From: Roseovarius mucosus DSM 17069
GTDB taxonomy: Bacteria; Pseudomonadota; Alphaproteobacteria; Rhodobacterales; Rhodobacteraceae
Direction: 5' to 3'
NCBI RefSeq assembly: GCF_000768555.3
Contig: NZ_KN293984.1
Location: forward strand, 1 to 42,659
Length of the DNA: 42,659 nucleotides
Part shown: positions 26,203 to 33,949 of the stretch, piece by piece
How positions within the stretch are numbered: the stretch's first letter is position 1
How the letters are laid out: each line of letters begins with the position of its first letter
Made by a program: the position numbers and the translations under genes
The notes under the pieces: generated by a model
What the model was told of the DNA's origin: nothing
Seen by the model: the letters and a program-made list of their open reading frames with translations, nothing else
The model's database searches: none

Positions 26203-27117
26203 ATGTACAAGATTGCCGCCCTCTATCATTTCACCCGGTTCGACGACCCTGCCGCCGTGCAGGGGCCGCTACAGACGCTGTGCGATGCCGAAAAGATCAG
26301 CGGATCGCTCTTGCTCGCGCGAGAAGGGATCAATGGCACGATTGCCGGGCCTGCGGCGGGGATCGCAAAGGTTCTGGCGCATATTCGCGCCCTGCCCGGC
26401 TGTGCTGATCTGGAATGGAAGGAAAGCGAGGCGTCAACGCAACCCTTTCGCCGGATGAAGGTTCGGCTCAAGAAAGAGATCGTGACCATGGGGCAACCGG
26501 ATGTCGACCCGCGCGCCCGTGTCGGTCATTATGTCGAGCCTGCTGCGTGGAATGAGCTGATCCGCAGCCCCGATGTGGCGGTGATTGATACCCGCAACGA
26601 TTACGAGGTGGCGATTGGCACCTTTGAGGGCGCGGTCGATCCGCAGACGGCGACATTCCGCGATTTCCCGGCATGGTGGGAAGAGAACAGGCACCGTTTT
26701 CACAACAAGCGGATCGCGATGTTCTGCACGGGCGGCATTCGCTGTGAGAAATCCACCAATTACCTGTTGGGGCAAGGGGTGGAAGAGGTCTATCACCTCA
26801 AGGGCGGTATCCTGAAGTATCTCGAAGAGGTGCCTGAGGATCAAAGCACATGGCAGGGCGAATGCTTTGTCTTTGATGGGCGGGTGTCAGTGGGGCATGG
26901 GTTGGTCGAGGGACCGCATCGGCTGTGCCATGCCTGTCGGCGGCCGATCCTGCCTGCCGATATGGACCGGCCCGAGTATGAAGAGGGTGTTTCCTGTCAT
27001 CATTGCGCGGGGGAGACCAGCGACGAGGACAAGGCGCGGTTTCGCGAGCGGCAAAAGCAGATGGGTTTGGCCGAGGCGCGGGGCGAGCGGCATATCAAGA
27101 TCGTTCACGAGGGGTAA
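26203..27117 (+). CDS. trhO: tRNA uridine(34) hydroxylase / rhodanese-related sulfurtransferase (UPF0176)
   Basis: Enzyme known in E. coli (TrhO/YceA) to hydroxylate U34 of certain tRNAs. The protein has 304 residues: an acylphosphatase-like N-terminal domain (about 1-95), a rhodanese domain (about 110-215) with the active C175 in [11 protein letters not shown], and a C-terminal zinc-ribbon-like segment with C242/C245 (CHAC) and C265/C268 (CHHC). The ATG at 26203 gives the family start [10 protein letters not shown]. It stands alone, divergent from pncA. Confidence 0.93.
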   Translation: MYKIAALYHFTRFDDPAAVQGPLQTLCDAEKISGSLLLAREGINGTIAGPAAGIAKVLAHIRALPGCADLEWKESEASTQPFRRMKVRLKKEIVTMGQPDVDPRARVGHYVEPAAWNELIRSPDVAVIDTRNDYEVAIGTFEGAVDPQTATFRDFPAWWEENRHRFHNKRIAMFCTGGIRCEKSTNYLLGQGVEEVYHLKGGILKYLEEVPEDQSTWQGECFVFDGRVSVGHGLVEGPHRLCHACRRPILPADMDRPEYEEGVSCHHCAGETSDEDKARFRERQKQMGLAEARGERHIKIVHEG

Positions 27118-27242
27118 GGGGGCGGTTGGTTGCCATAGCCCGCGCGGTCGCTGGGCTGGGGACCAGCGAAGCAACACCTGTGGCTGCCACTTTATGCCAG
27201 CCAAGTCCGTATAACGTCAAAGAGTTACGCGTCCTCTACAAA

Positions 27243-27269
27243 TCGCTAGGCCGCGGGACGGCCCAGCGA
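27243..27269. repeat. Hairpin in the trhO-plsY gap
   Basis: TCGCT-A-GGCCG and CGGCC-C-AGCGA pair around a five-base loop, one mismatch in eleven pairs. The gap lies between two convergent genes, so a terminator role for either is plausible, but neither side has a real T run (only TTT on the minus-strand side). Confidence 0.35.
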
Positions 27270-27325
27270 TCGCGCGGCGGCGCGTTCCGCGCATTGATTC
27301 CGCGCGGGGCTAAATTTACGCCCGC

Positions 27326-27934
27326 CTACCCCTTTTGCCCGATCTTCGGCTCTGTGCCCGCCTTGATCCGTGCGATGTTTTCGCGGTGACGCCAGAAGAC
27401 CAGCAGCGACAGCACGAAGGCCAGCACCATGCCCGTGCCGTATCCCAGCACCACCATCCAGCCGGTCGAGAGCGCCGCCGCCATGATCGCGGCCTTGGAC
27501 GAGACCCGCGTGACCAGCGCTGTCACCAGCCATGTGGCGCAGCAGGCCAGACCCACGGGCCAAGCGAGCGCGAGGAATATCCCGAGGAATGTCGCCACCC
27601 CCTTGCCGCCGCGAAACCCGAGCCAGACCGGATAGCAATGCCCCACGAAGGATGCCAAGGCCGCCAGTTGCGCCGCATCCTCGCCCGCCATCCCGCGCGC
27701 CAGAAGCACGGCCACCGCCCCTTTGCCGCCATCGAGCAGAAGCGTGAGCGCGGCGGCGGTCTTGTTGCCGGTGCGCAGCACATTTGTGGCCCCGATATTG
27801 CCCGATCCGATTTCGCGCAGATTGCCAAGGCCCATGATCCGCGCCAGCACCATGCCAAAGGGAATGGAGCCCAGAAGATAGCCGATCACGGCCCAGAGGA
27901 TCAGCAAGGTGGTGGATGTTTCGATCAGGGGCAT
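27326..27934 (-). CDS. plsY: Acyl phosphate:glycerol-3-phosphate acyltransferase
   Basis: Membrane enzyme that makes lysophosphatidic acid from acyl phosphate and glycerol 3-phosphate, the first step of phospholipid synthesis. The 202-residue protein has about five helices and the three PlsY motifs: GSGNIGATNVLRTG (about 43-56), the glycine-rich DGGKG and GHCYPVWLGFRGGKGVAT (about 98-115). It starts ten bases inside the end of the pyrX gene and so is translated from the same message as the pyr genes. Confidence 0.95.
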   Translation of the reverse strand: MPLIETSTTLLILWAVIGYLLGSIPFGMVLARIMGLGNLREIGSGNIGATNVLRTGNKTAAALTLLLDGGKGAVAVLLARGMAGEDAAQLAALASFVGHCYPVWLGFRGGKGVATFLGIFLALAWPVGLACCATWLVTALVTRVSSKAAIMAAALSTGWMVVLGYGTGMVLAFVLSLLVFWRHRENIARIKAGTEPKIGQKG

Positions 27935-29211
27935 GTGTCGGCCTCGTAAACGCGGGTGCCTGCAACATAGGTCGCGCAGACCTTACCTTGCAGGCGCGCG
28001 CCGTCAAAGGGGGTGTTCTTGGATTTCGAGCGCAGCGCGAAACGGTCGAGCACAAAAGGCTTCATCGGATCGAAGAGCACCAGATCGGCCGGTGCGCCGA
28101 CGGCAAGCCGCCCCGAGGCCAGCCCCAGCCGCTTGGCGGGGTTGAGCGACATGGCGCGAAAGAGCGCGGGCAGATCGAGCGCCTCGGCATGGTAAAGCCG
28201 GAGCGCCACGGGCAGCAGGGTTTCGAGCGCGACGGCCCCGCTCGCCGCCTCTTCGAAGGGCAGGCGTTTGGATTCCTCGTCCTGCGGCGTGTGCATGGAA
28301 GAAATGATGTCGATCAGCCCCTCGCGCAGCGCCTCGATCACCGCCTGGCGGTCGTCCTCAGAGCGGAGCGGCGGTTTGAGTTTGAAGAACGTGCGGTAAT
28401 CCGACACGTCGAGTTCATTCAAGGTGAGGTGGTGGATGGACGTGCCTGCCGTGATATCAAGCCCGTTCTTCTTGGCGCGGGCCAGGGCGGGCAGCGCGCG
28501 GGCGGTGGTGATCTGGTCGGCGTGATAGCGCGCGCCGGTCATTTCCAGAAGCGCAATGTCACGGTCGAGCCCCATCCGCTCGGCCATGGGCGAGACGGCG
28601 GGGAGGCCGCGCAACGAGGCGAATTTGCCAGAGGTTGCCGCCGCCCCGGCGCTCAGGCCGGGGTCTTGCGGGTGGCCGATCACGAGCGCACCGAGCGAAC
28701 GGGCATAGGTCAGCGCGCGACTGAGAACCTTGGTATCGCTGACCACATGGTCGCAATCGGTAAAGGCCACGGCGCCTGCGTCCATGAGAAAGCCGATTTC
28801 CGTCATCTCGCGGCCCTGCCGCCCTTTGGTCAGTGCGGCCATGACCAGCACATTGACCGGCGCGGCCTCATTGGCGCGGCGCGCGACGAATTCCAGCACC
28901 TCGGGACTGTCGATGGCGGGGGATGTATCGGGGCGCGTGACCATGGTGGTGACACCGCCCGCCGCCGCCGCAAGGCCAGCCGAGCGATAGCTTTCCTTGT
29001 GCCGCTCGCCCGGTTCGCACACCTTGACGCCGATATCGACGATACCGGGGGCAAGGCAATGGCCAGCGCAATCCATCACGACCTCAGCCTTCGGTGGGGC
29101 ATCCGTGCCGCGCGCGACAATCAAGCCCTTGTCGATCAGGAGCCAGCCTGGGACGTCGGTTCCTGCCTCGGGGTCGATCAGGCGGGCGTTTGTGAAAAGG
29201 GTTTGGGTCAT
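27925..29211 (-). CDS. pyrX: Dihydroorotase-like protein lacking metal ligands (PyrX / PyrC')
   Basis: A 428-residue amidohydrolase-fold protein homologous to class I dihydroorotase but apparently inactive. The signature that should read D-x-H-x-H is D59-I-G61-V-K63, so both metal-binding histidines are lost. The late motif TDHAPH is SMHTPQ (around 305-310), so the catalytic Asp is also lost, replaced by Met306. H180 and H260-H261 remain. In Pseudomonas and others such a protein is known to hold aspartate carbamoyltransferase in its assembly, and here it shares an operon with pyrB. A true dihydroorotase must be encoded elsewhere. Its ATG overlaps the stop of the 156-residue membrane protein gene. 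Confidence 0.9.
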   Translation of the reverse strand: MTQTLFTNARLIDPEAGTDVPGWLLIDKGLIVARGTDAPPKAEVVMDCAGHCLAPGIVDIGVKVCEPGERHKESYRSAGLAAAAGGVTTMVTRPDTSPAIDSPEVLEFVARRANEAAPVNVLVMAALTKGRQGREMTEIGFLMDAGAVAFTDCDHVVSDTKVLSRALTYARSLGALVIGHPQDPGLSAGAAATSGKFASLRGLPAVSPMAERMGLDRDIALLEMTGARYHADQITTARALPALARAKKNGLDITAGTSIHHLTLNELDVSDYRTFFKLKPPLRSEDDRQAVIEALREGLIDIISSMHTPQDEESKRLPFEEAASGAVALETLLPVALRLYHAEALDLPALFRAMSLNPAKRLGLASGRLAVGAPADLVLFDPMKPFVLDRFALRSKSKNTPFDGARLQGKVCATYVAGTRVYEADTCP

Positions 29212-29678
29212 ACTGTCACGTCCTTCCCGCTGCGGATCAGATTCCGCAGCAATTCGCGCGTCTCGGCCGCGTTCTCAACTTTCATCAGTCTTACGTTCAT
29301 CCAACCCGTATCGGGCCGTATCAAGACAACGTCATGCCCCCATCCACGGACATGGCTCAAATCCCCGATGGAAATATTGGGCCGGTTGTTGAAATGAATG
29401 GCGGATGCCGTGATCGCCCATTCTCGCCCAGAGTTCCATCGCACACGGCGAGAGACAATTCCCCAGCCAATCAAGCCACCCAATGCCCCGCCCCAGAACC
29501 GCCCCAAGCGCTCGGGCGCGTTTTGTGATATGTCGAGCCAAACGAGGTATAAAATCAGTAGACCGCCCACGATTTCGAGCGCTGTTCGCCAAAGCGGCGG
29601 GACATAAGAATTGCTGGCCCCGCGCAAGAGGATGTCTTGCGGGTCAAGATGCGCGTCCCACCGCGACCCCTCGCTCAT
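29208..29678 (-). CDS. Membrane protein with PH-like C-terminal domain, between pyrB and pyrX
   Basis: A 156-residue protein: hydrophilic N-terminus, two hydrophobic segments (about 30-48 and 58-75), then a beta-rich region whose WAITASAIHFNNRP...ISIGDLSHVRGW...VVLIRPDTGW pattern resembles bacterial PH-like (bPH2/DUF304-like) domains. It overlaps the 33-residue ORF upstream and the pyrX start downstream (ATGA at both ends). It looks distantly related to the 147-residue protein of the same operon. No function known; the context suggests something linked to membrane or pyrimidine metabolism. Confidence 0.8.
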   Translation of the reverse strand: MSEGSRWDAHLDPQDILLRGASNSYVPPLWRTALEIVGGLLILYLVWLDISQNAPERLGRFWGGALGGLIGWGIVSRRVRWNSGREWAITASAIHFNNRPNISIGDLSHVRGWGHDVVLIRPDTGWMNVRLMKVENAAETRELLRNLIRSGKDVTV

Positions 29679-29776
29679 CCCGCCACCCAGACCATGACCA
29701 CGGTCAGGGCGGCGATCACCAGAAGGGCCAACATCGCGATCTTGCCGGACATGCGTGGGTCTTTGGGGTCCTGCAT
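29675..29776 (-). CDS. 33-residue single-helix membrane protein in the pyr operon
   Basis: A short frame from ATG 29776 to TGA, beginning MQDPKDPRMSGKIAMLALL and continuing as one membrane helix (about 12-32). It starts ten bases after the stop of the 147-residue protein gene, has an AAGAGGA site upstream, and its stop overlaps the ATG of the next gene (ATGA). These tight junctions on both sides argue that it is translated. Function unknown. Confidence 0.65.
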   Translation of the reverse strand: MQDPKDPRMSGKIAMLALLVIAALTVVMVWVAG

Positions 29777-29785
29777 CCTGTCCTC

Positions 29786-30229
29786 TTATAGTCCTGCGGC
29801 GGCACGGATCCGCGCTTCGGTGCCTGCGCGGTCGGCCTGATACTTGATCAGGTGCTTGTCGCCCGTGGCGGTGATCACCTGCACGGCGCTGCCCAAGCCC
29901 CGGACCGTTTTTATCTCTGAGAGCCGCACCACGCGGGTTTGTGGGCCAAGGAGCTGACGGTCGGTCAGATCCCACCGTGCCTTCAATTCATCTGAGGCCA
30001 CGTAAAAGCCCCGCACGGCAATCGCGGCAAGCCCGCCCACAGCCCCGGTCCAGATATGTGGATTGCCGATCGCCCAGAGAATCGCCATGCCCAGCGCCAT
30101 GGCCCCGGCGGCAAGCCAAGCGTGGTCACGGCGATAGGCGGCACGGTCGGGATGAAAGCTGTGGATCACGCGCTCGCCCGGATCGAGCGGCGTTGTCGGG
30201 GTCATGGAATGGATCAGCCCCTCGCTCAT
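29786..30229 (-). CDS. Membrane protein with bacterial PH-like domain
   Basis: A 147-residue protein with an N-terminal LDPGERVIHSFHPD segment, two hydrophobic stretches (about 39-54 and 60-76) and a C-terminal PH-like region (WDLTDRQLLGPQTRVVRLSEI, then VQVITATGDKHLIKYQ). This order fits bPH2/DUF304-type proteins. Its start overlaps the stop of the 176-residue gene (ATGA). Function unknown; the family is often linked to membrane surfaces. Confidence 0.82.
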   Translation of the reverse strand: MSEGLIHSMTPTTPLDPGERVIHSFHPDRAAYRRDHAWLAAGAMALGMAILWAIGNPHIWTGAVGGLAAIAVRGFYVASDELKARWDLTDRQLLGPQTRVVRLSEIKTVRGLGSAVQVITATGDKHLIKYQADRAGTEARIRAAAGL

Positions 30230-30756
30230 AGCTTCACCGCAAGGCCAATGGCGACGGCCGCGCCAATGGCCATGAGCGCCAGCACGGCAAAGGCCATGAG
30301 CCGCAACCGACCCGCACCTTGCGGGCGAGCGTTGGCACGAGGGGTGAGCAGGCCCTCGGCGCTGCCGGTGGGCAGGGGGGCGAAGCGCACGGGGGCCACC
30401 TCTTCGGAAAACCGCGCGACGAGGCGCAGGGGGCTGCGCGGGCGCATGTCCTGTGCGCGCCCTTCAAAGGCACGCGAGGGCAGGATCAGCACGCGCCCCT
30501 TGAGGCCATTGACCTGCGGCTGCATCGGCGCGAGGTCGGCCGCGGCGATGCCGTGCCCCTCGGCCAGATAATCGGTGAGCGTCATACCATTCAGATCGGC
30601 CACATCGAAAAGCTCGATTTCCGACGTCTTGAGCGGGCCTGCGCCCAGCGCCGCGAGGATGGCCTCATCGGCATGAGGTTTGGCGCGATCCTCGTCCACG
30701 GCAAAGAGGCGCACGATATGGGCCTCACCGGCGGGGATGCGCAGAACCGTGCTCAT
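30226..30756 (-). CDS. Single-pass membrane protein coupled to pyrB
   Basis: A 176-residue protein of unknown family. A soluble acidic N-terminal part of about 145 residues ([20 protein letters not shown]...) ends in one membrane helix (about 151-173) and a two-residue tail, so it would be C-terminally anchored with its main part in the cytosol. It overlaps pyrB (ATGA) and the following gene (ATGA). Because it is translated directly after aspartate carbamoyltransferase, it could tether the enzyme to the membrane; that is speculation. Confidence 0.8.
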   Translation of the reverse strand: MSTVLRIPAGEAHIVRLFAVDEDRAKPHADEAILAALGAGPLKTSEIELFDVADLNGMTLTDYLAEGHGIAAADLAPMQPQVNGLKGRVLILPSRAFEGRAQDMRPRSPLRLVARFSEEVAPVRFAPLPTGSAEGLLTPRANARPQGAGRLRLMAFAVLALMAIGAAVAIGLAVKL

Positions 30757-31697
30757 GCCGCCGCCCGGCGGGCGCGCAGGTTGCGCGCGAGCAGGTCCAT
30801 CGCCGCCATGCGCACGGCGACGCCCATCTCGACCTGGTCCTGAATGACCGAGCGGTTGATGTCATCGGCAATCTCGCCGTCGATCTCGACGCCGCGATTC
30901 ATCGGTCCGGGGTGCATCACGATGGCATCCGGCTTGGCATGGGCCAGCTTTTCAGCGTCGAGCCCGTAGCGGTGGTAATATTCGCGCTCGGAGGGGATGA
31001 AACCGCCGTCCATGCGTTCCTTTTGCAGCCTGAGCATCATCACCACATCGGCCCCCTCAAGCCCGCGGCGCATGTCGTCATAGACCTCGACGCCAAAGGC
31101 GTCGATGCCGGCGGGCATGAGCGTGGGCGGACCGATGAGGCGGACGCGGTTTTCCATCCGGCCCAGCAGCAGGATATTCGAGCGCGCCACGCGGCTATGG
31201 GCGATGTCGCCGCAGATGGCCACGGTCAGACGGTGCAGCCGCCCCTTGGCACGACGGATCGTCAGCGCATCCAAGAGCGCCTGGGTGGGATGTTCGTGCC
31301 GCCCGTCGCCCGCGTTGAGCACGGCGCAGCGCACCTTTTGCGCAAGCAGGTCCACCGCGCCGGAATGGGGATGGCGCACCACCAGAAGATCGGGGTGCAT
31401 GGCATTGAGGGTAAGAGCGGTGTCAATCAGGGTTTCGCCCTTTTTCAGGCTGGAGGCCTGCATCGCCATGTTCATCACATCCGCGCCCAGACGCTTGCCC
31501 GCCAGTTCGAAACTGGCCTGGGTGCGGGTGGAATTCTCGAAGAACATGTTGATCTGCGTGAGCCCCGCCAGCGCATCGCCATGTTTGGTGGCGCTGCGGT
31601 TGAGGGTCACGTAATCCTCGGCCAGATCGAGGATCGCGGTGATATCCGCCGGGGATAGCGGCTCGATCCCCAGAAGATGCGCGTGTGGAAATGTCAT
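30753..31697 (-). CDS. pyrB: Aspartate carbamoyltransferase catalytic subunit
   Basis: Cytosolic enzyme of the second step of pyrimidine synthesis, joining carbamoyl phosphate and aspartate. The 314 residues hold the carbamoyl-phosphate loop S56-T-R-T (FFENSTRTQ), the 80s loop S83/K86 (SSLKKGE), the HPTQALLD motif and [10 protein letters not shown]. The ATG at 31697 has GGAGGG upstream and gives the family N-terminus. The frame stays open for 63 codons further, including an in-frame ATG at 31787 that would add a CDTC-containing extension, but no ribosome site supports it. It leads an operon through four membrane-protein genes to pyrX and plsY. Confidence 0.95.
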   Translation of the reverse strand: MTFPHAHLLGIEPLSPADITAILDLAEDYVTLNRSATKHGDALAGLTQINMFFENSTRTQASFELAGKRLGADVMNMAMQASSLKKGETLIDTALTLNAMHPDLLVVRHPHSGAVDLLAQKVRCAVLNAGDGRHEHPTQALLDALTIRRAKGRLHRLTVAICGDIAHSRVARSNILLLGRMENRVRLIGPPTLMPAGIDAFGVEVYDDMRRGLEGADVVMMLRLQKERMDGGFIPSEREYYHRYGLDAEKLAHAKPDAIVMHPGPMNRGVEIDGEIADDINRSVIQDQVEMGVAVRMAAMDLLARNLRARRAAA

Positions 31698-31793
31698 GCC
31701 GCCCTCCAGAGCCGTTCCGCCCTGCTTTGTAAGACCGCAGGTGTCGCAGGGCAAGGCGCGGATTGCGCGCGGGCGTTTGGTGTTCATCGTTCT

Positions 31794-31811
31794 GCAAATA
31801 CTCAAATCCGC
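31794..31811 (-). repeat. GAGTATTTGC element, copy 2
   Basis: GCGGATTTGAGTATTTGC on the minus strand, about 100 bases upstream of the pyrB start. It matches the element before hisD (16006-16023) at 17 of 18 positions and has the same orientation relative to its downstream gene, which suggests a promoter or leader function. Confidence 0.4.
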
Positions 31812-31876
31812 GCTCAGACATGGGCGCGCCATCATGGCCCTTTCACCGCGCTGCGCCACGGGGTAGCGTCGCGCCC

Positions 31877-32680
31877 ATGGAATCAACGCTCAGCCCCCAT
31901 GACGCCTTGGCCAGCCTGATCTGGCAGATCGAGCTTGGCGCGACCGAGGCGATTGGCGATGCGCCGGTCAACCGCTATGAATTGCCCGAGAAGGCCGCCA
32001 AGACCGCAGTCGCCCCAAAGGCCGAGCCCCCCCGCGCAGCGGTTGCCGCCCCTGCGCTGGTCGCGGGCCCTGATCCGGCGGCGGCGGCGCAAGCAGCGGC
32101 GGCGGCAGCCATGGATTTGGAGGCGTTGCGCGCGGCCCTTGGGGCCTATCCGCATTGCGAGTTGAAGCGGGGGGCGCGCAATCTGGTGTTCAGCGATGGC
32201 AATCCGGCGGCGCGGGTGATGATCATCGGCGAGGCACCGGGCCGGGACGAGGATCAGCAGGGCAAGCCCTTTGTGGGACGGGCGGGGCAATTGCTCGACC
32301 GGATGCTGGCGGCGATTGGCCTCATGCGCGGGGCAGAAGCGCCACAAGAGGCGGTCTATATCACCAATGTCCTGCCGTGGCGGCCACCGCAGAATCGCGA
32401 CCCCAATGCCGAGGAAATCGCGATGATGCGCCCCTTCGTGGCGCGGCATGTGGCCTTGGTGAACCCGGCGGCGGTCGTGCTCATGGGCAATATCAGTTGC
32501 GAGGCGGGATTGGGTCAGCGCGGCATCACCCGGCTGCGCGGGCGCTGGGCCGAAGCCTATGGCAAGCCTGCCTTGCCGATGTTTCATCCTGCCTATCTCT
32601 TGCGCACGCCTGCGGCCAAGCGCGAGGCCTGGGCGGATTTATTGGCGCTCAAGGCGCGGTTGCGGGAAATGGGTGCATGA
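31877..32680 (+). CDS. Family-4-like uracil-DNA glycosylase
   Basis: Base-excision repair enzyme removing uracil from DNA, 267 residues. An alanine-rich low-complexity region (about 45-80) precedes the catalytic domain. Motif A is [20 protein letters not shown] (about 119-138) and motif B is HPAYLLR near the end. Classical family 4 enzymes bind a 4Fe-4S cluster; here the first CxxC has only one Cys (C94 in YPHCELK) and the later KCRPP is PWRPP (W168), so the cluster may be absent. Bacteria related to this one have UDGs described as lacking the cluster, as far as I recall. It is divergent from pyrB and overlaps the LysE-type gene. Confidence 0.87.
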   Translation: MESTLSPHDALASLIWQIELGATEAIGDAPVNRYELPEKAAKTAVAPKAEPPRAAVAAPALVAGPDPAAAAQAAAAAAMDLEALRAALGAYPHCELKRGARNLVFSDGNPAARVMIIGEAPGRDEDQQGKPFVGRAGQLLDRMLAAIGLMRGAEAPQEAVYITNVLPWRPPQNRDPNAEEIAMMRPFVARHVALVNPAAVVLMGNISCEAGLGQRGITRLRGRWAEAYGKPALPMFHPAYLLRTPAAKREAWADLLALKARLREMGA

Positions 32681-33297
32681 TCGTCGATCCCCTGATCCTC
32701 TTGGCGTTTGTCCCGGCGGGCCTCGCGCTCAACCTCACGCCGGGGGCGGATATGATGTTCTGCCTTGGTCTGGGATTGCGCGCGGGGCCGCGCCCGGCGC
32801 TGGCCGCGAGTGCCGGGATTTCGGCAGGGGGCATGGTGCATGTCACGCTGGCGGGGCTGGGGCTGGCAGCGGCCATCGCCGCACAGCCGTTGGTTCTGGA
32901 CGTGATCCGCTGGCTGGGGGTGGGGTATCTCTTGTGGTTGGCCTGGGGCGCGCTGCGGATGGGGCCGCTGCGCCCCGATGCACGGGTCATGGGGGTGGCA
33001 CGCGCATTCCGCGAGGGGATGATGGTGAACCTGCTCAACCCCAAGGTCATTCTCTTTGTGCTGGCCTTTGTGCCGCAATTCGTTGACCCCGCGCGCGCCA
33101 TCCTGCCGCAGTTCCTGATCTTTGGCTTGATCCTCGCGGTGGGTGGGTTTGTGATCAACGGCGCGGTCGGGGTTTTTGCCGGGGGGCTGGGGCGGCGTCT
33201 GACGACCTCGCCACGGTTCGCGCGGGGGCTGGGGATTGCCTCGGCCACGATTTTTACAGCGCTGGCCGCCCGTCTGGCGCTCATGCAAAGGAGTTGA
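32677..33297 (+). CDS. LysE/RhtB-family amino acid exporter
   Basis: Inner-membrane exporter of 206 residues with about six helices. The N-terminal ALNLTPGADMMFCLGLGLRAG pattern and the NLLNPKVILFVLAFVPQF block are family hallmarks. It probably exports an amino acid such as threonine, homoserine or lysine; the substrate cannot be read. It starts inside the UDG stop (ATGA) and is followed by moaB after four bases. Confidence 0.9.
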   Translation: MIVDPLILLAFVPAGLALNLTPGADMMFCLGLGLRAGPRPALAASAGISAGGMVHVTLAGLGLAAAIAAQPLVLDVIRWLGVGYLLWLAWGALRMGPLRPDARVMGVARAFREGMMVNLLNPKVILFVLAFVPQFVDPARAILPQFLIFGLILAVGGFVINGAVGVFAGGLGRRLTTSPRFARGLGIASATIFTALAARLALMQRS

Positions 33298-33301
33298 TCC
33301 C

Positions 33302-33844
33302 ATGTCCCGTATCGACGAGAGCAAAGAGTTTATCCCGGTGCGGATCGCCGTTCTGACGGTATCGGACAGCCGCGATATGTCCGATGATCGGTCAGGCGAC
33401 ACATTGGTCGCGCGGATCGAGGAGGCGGGGCATATCCTTGCGGATCGGATGATCGTGCGGGACGAGCGGGATCAGGTGGCCGAGCAGTTGCGCGAGTGGA
33501 TCGCCAATCCGGAGGTGGATGTGGTGATTTCCACGGGGGGCACGGGCCTGACGGGCCGCGATGTGACCGTGGAGGCGCATCGCGATGTCTATGAAAAGGA
33601 AATCGACGCCTTTGGCACGGTCTTTACCATCGTGTCGATGCAGAAGATCGGCACCTCGGCGGTGCAGAGCCGGGCGACGGGGGGCGTGGCGGGCGGCACC
33701 TATCTCTTTGCGCTGCCGGGCAGTCCGGGGGCGTGCAAGGATGCCTGGGACGAAATCCTGAAATATCAGCTCGATTATCGGCACCGGCCCTGCAATTTCG
33801 TCGAAATCATGCCGCGCCTTGACGAGCATCAACGCCGGAAGTGA
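33302..33844 (+). CDS. moaB: Molybdenum cofactor biosynthesis protein B
   Basis: Cytosolic MoaB/Mog-family protein, expected to adenylate molybdopterin before molybdenum insertion. The 180 residues contain the MPT-binding signatures STGGTGLTGRDVT and the LPGSPGACKDAWDEIL block. AAAGGAG lies upstream of the ATG. It is the last of the three-gene group with the UDG and LysE genes; there is no other molybdenum gene in view. Confidence 0.93.
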   Translation: MSRIDESKEFIPVRIAVLTVSDSRDMSDDRSGDTLVARIEEAGHILADRMIVRDERDQVAEQLREWIANPEVDVVISTGGTGLTGRDVTVEAHRDVYEKEIDAFGTVFTIVSMQKIGTSAVQSRATGGVAGGTYLFALPGSPGACKDAWDEILKYQLDYRHRPCNFVEIMPRLDEHQRRK

Positions 33845-33949
33845 CGGGCGGCGGCGTATGACCTCTGCGAGCGGCTTGGCATTCTGCGGGCCGGGGTTAC
33901 ATTACACGGATCAGCCAGCCGACCGGGCCGGTTCAAGAGGTTGCGCGCC

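Noticed and set aside
31698..31787. An N-terminal extension of PyrB from the ATG at 31787
   Set aside because: It is in frame and has a CDTC motif, but lacks a ribosome site, while the ATG at 31697 has GGAGGG and gives the conserved start.
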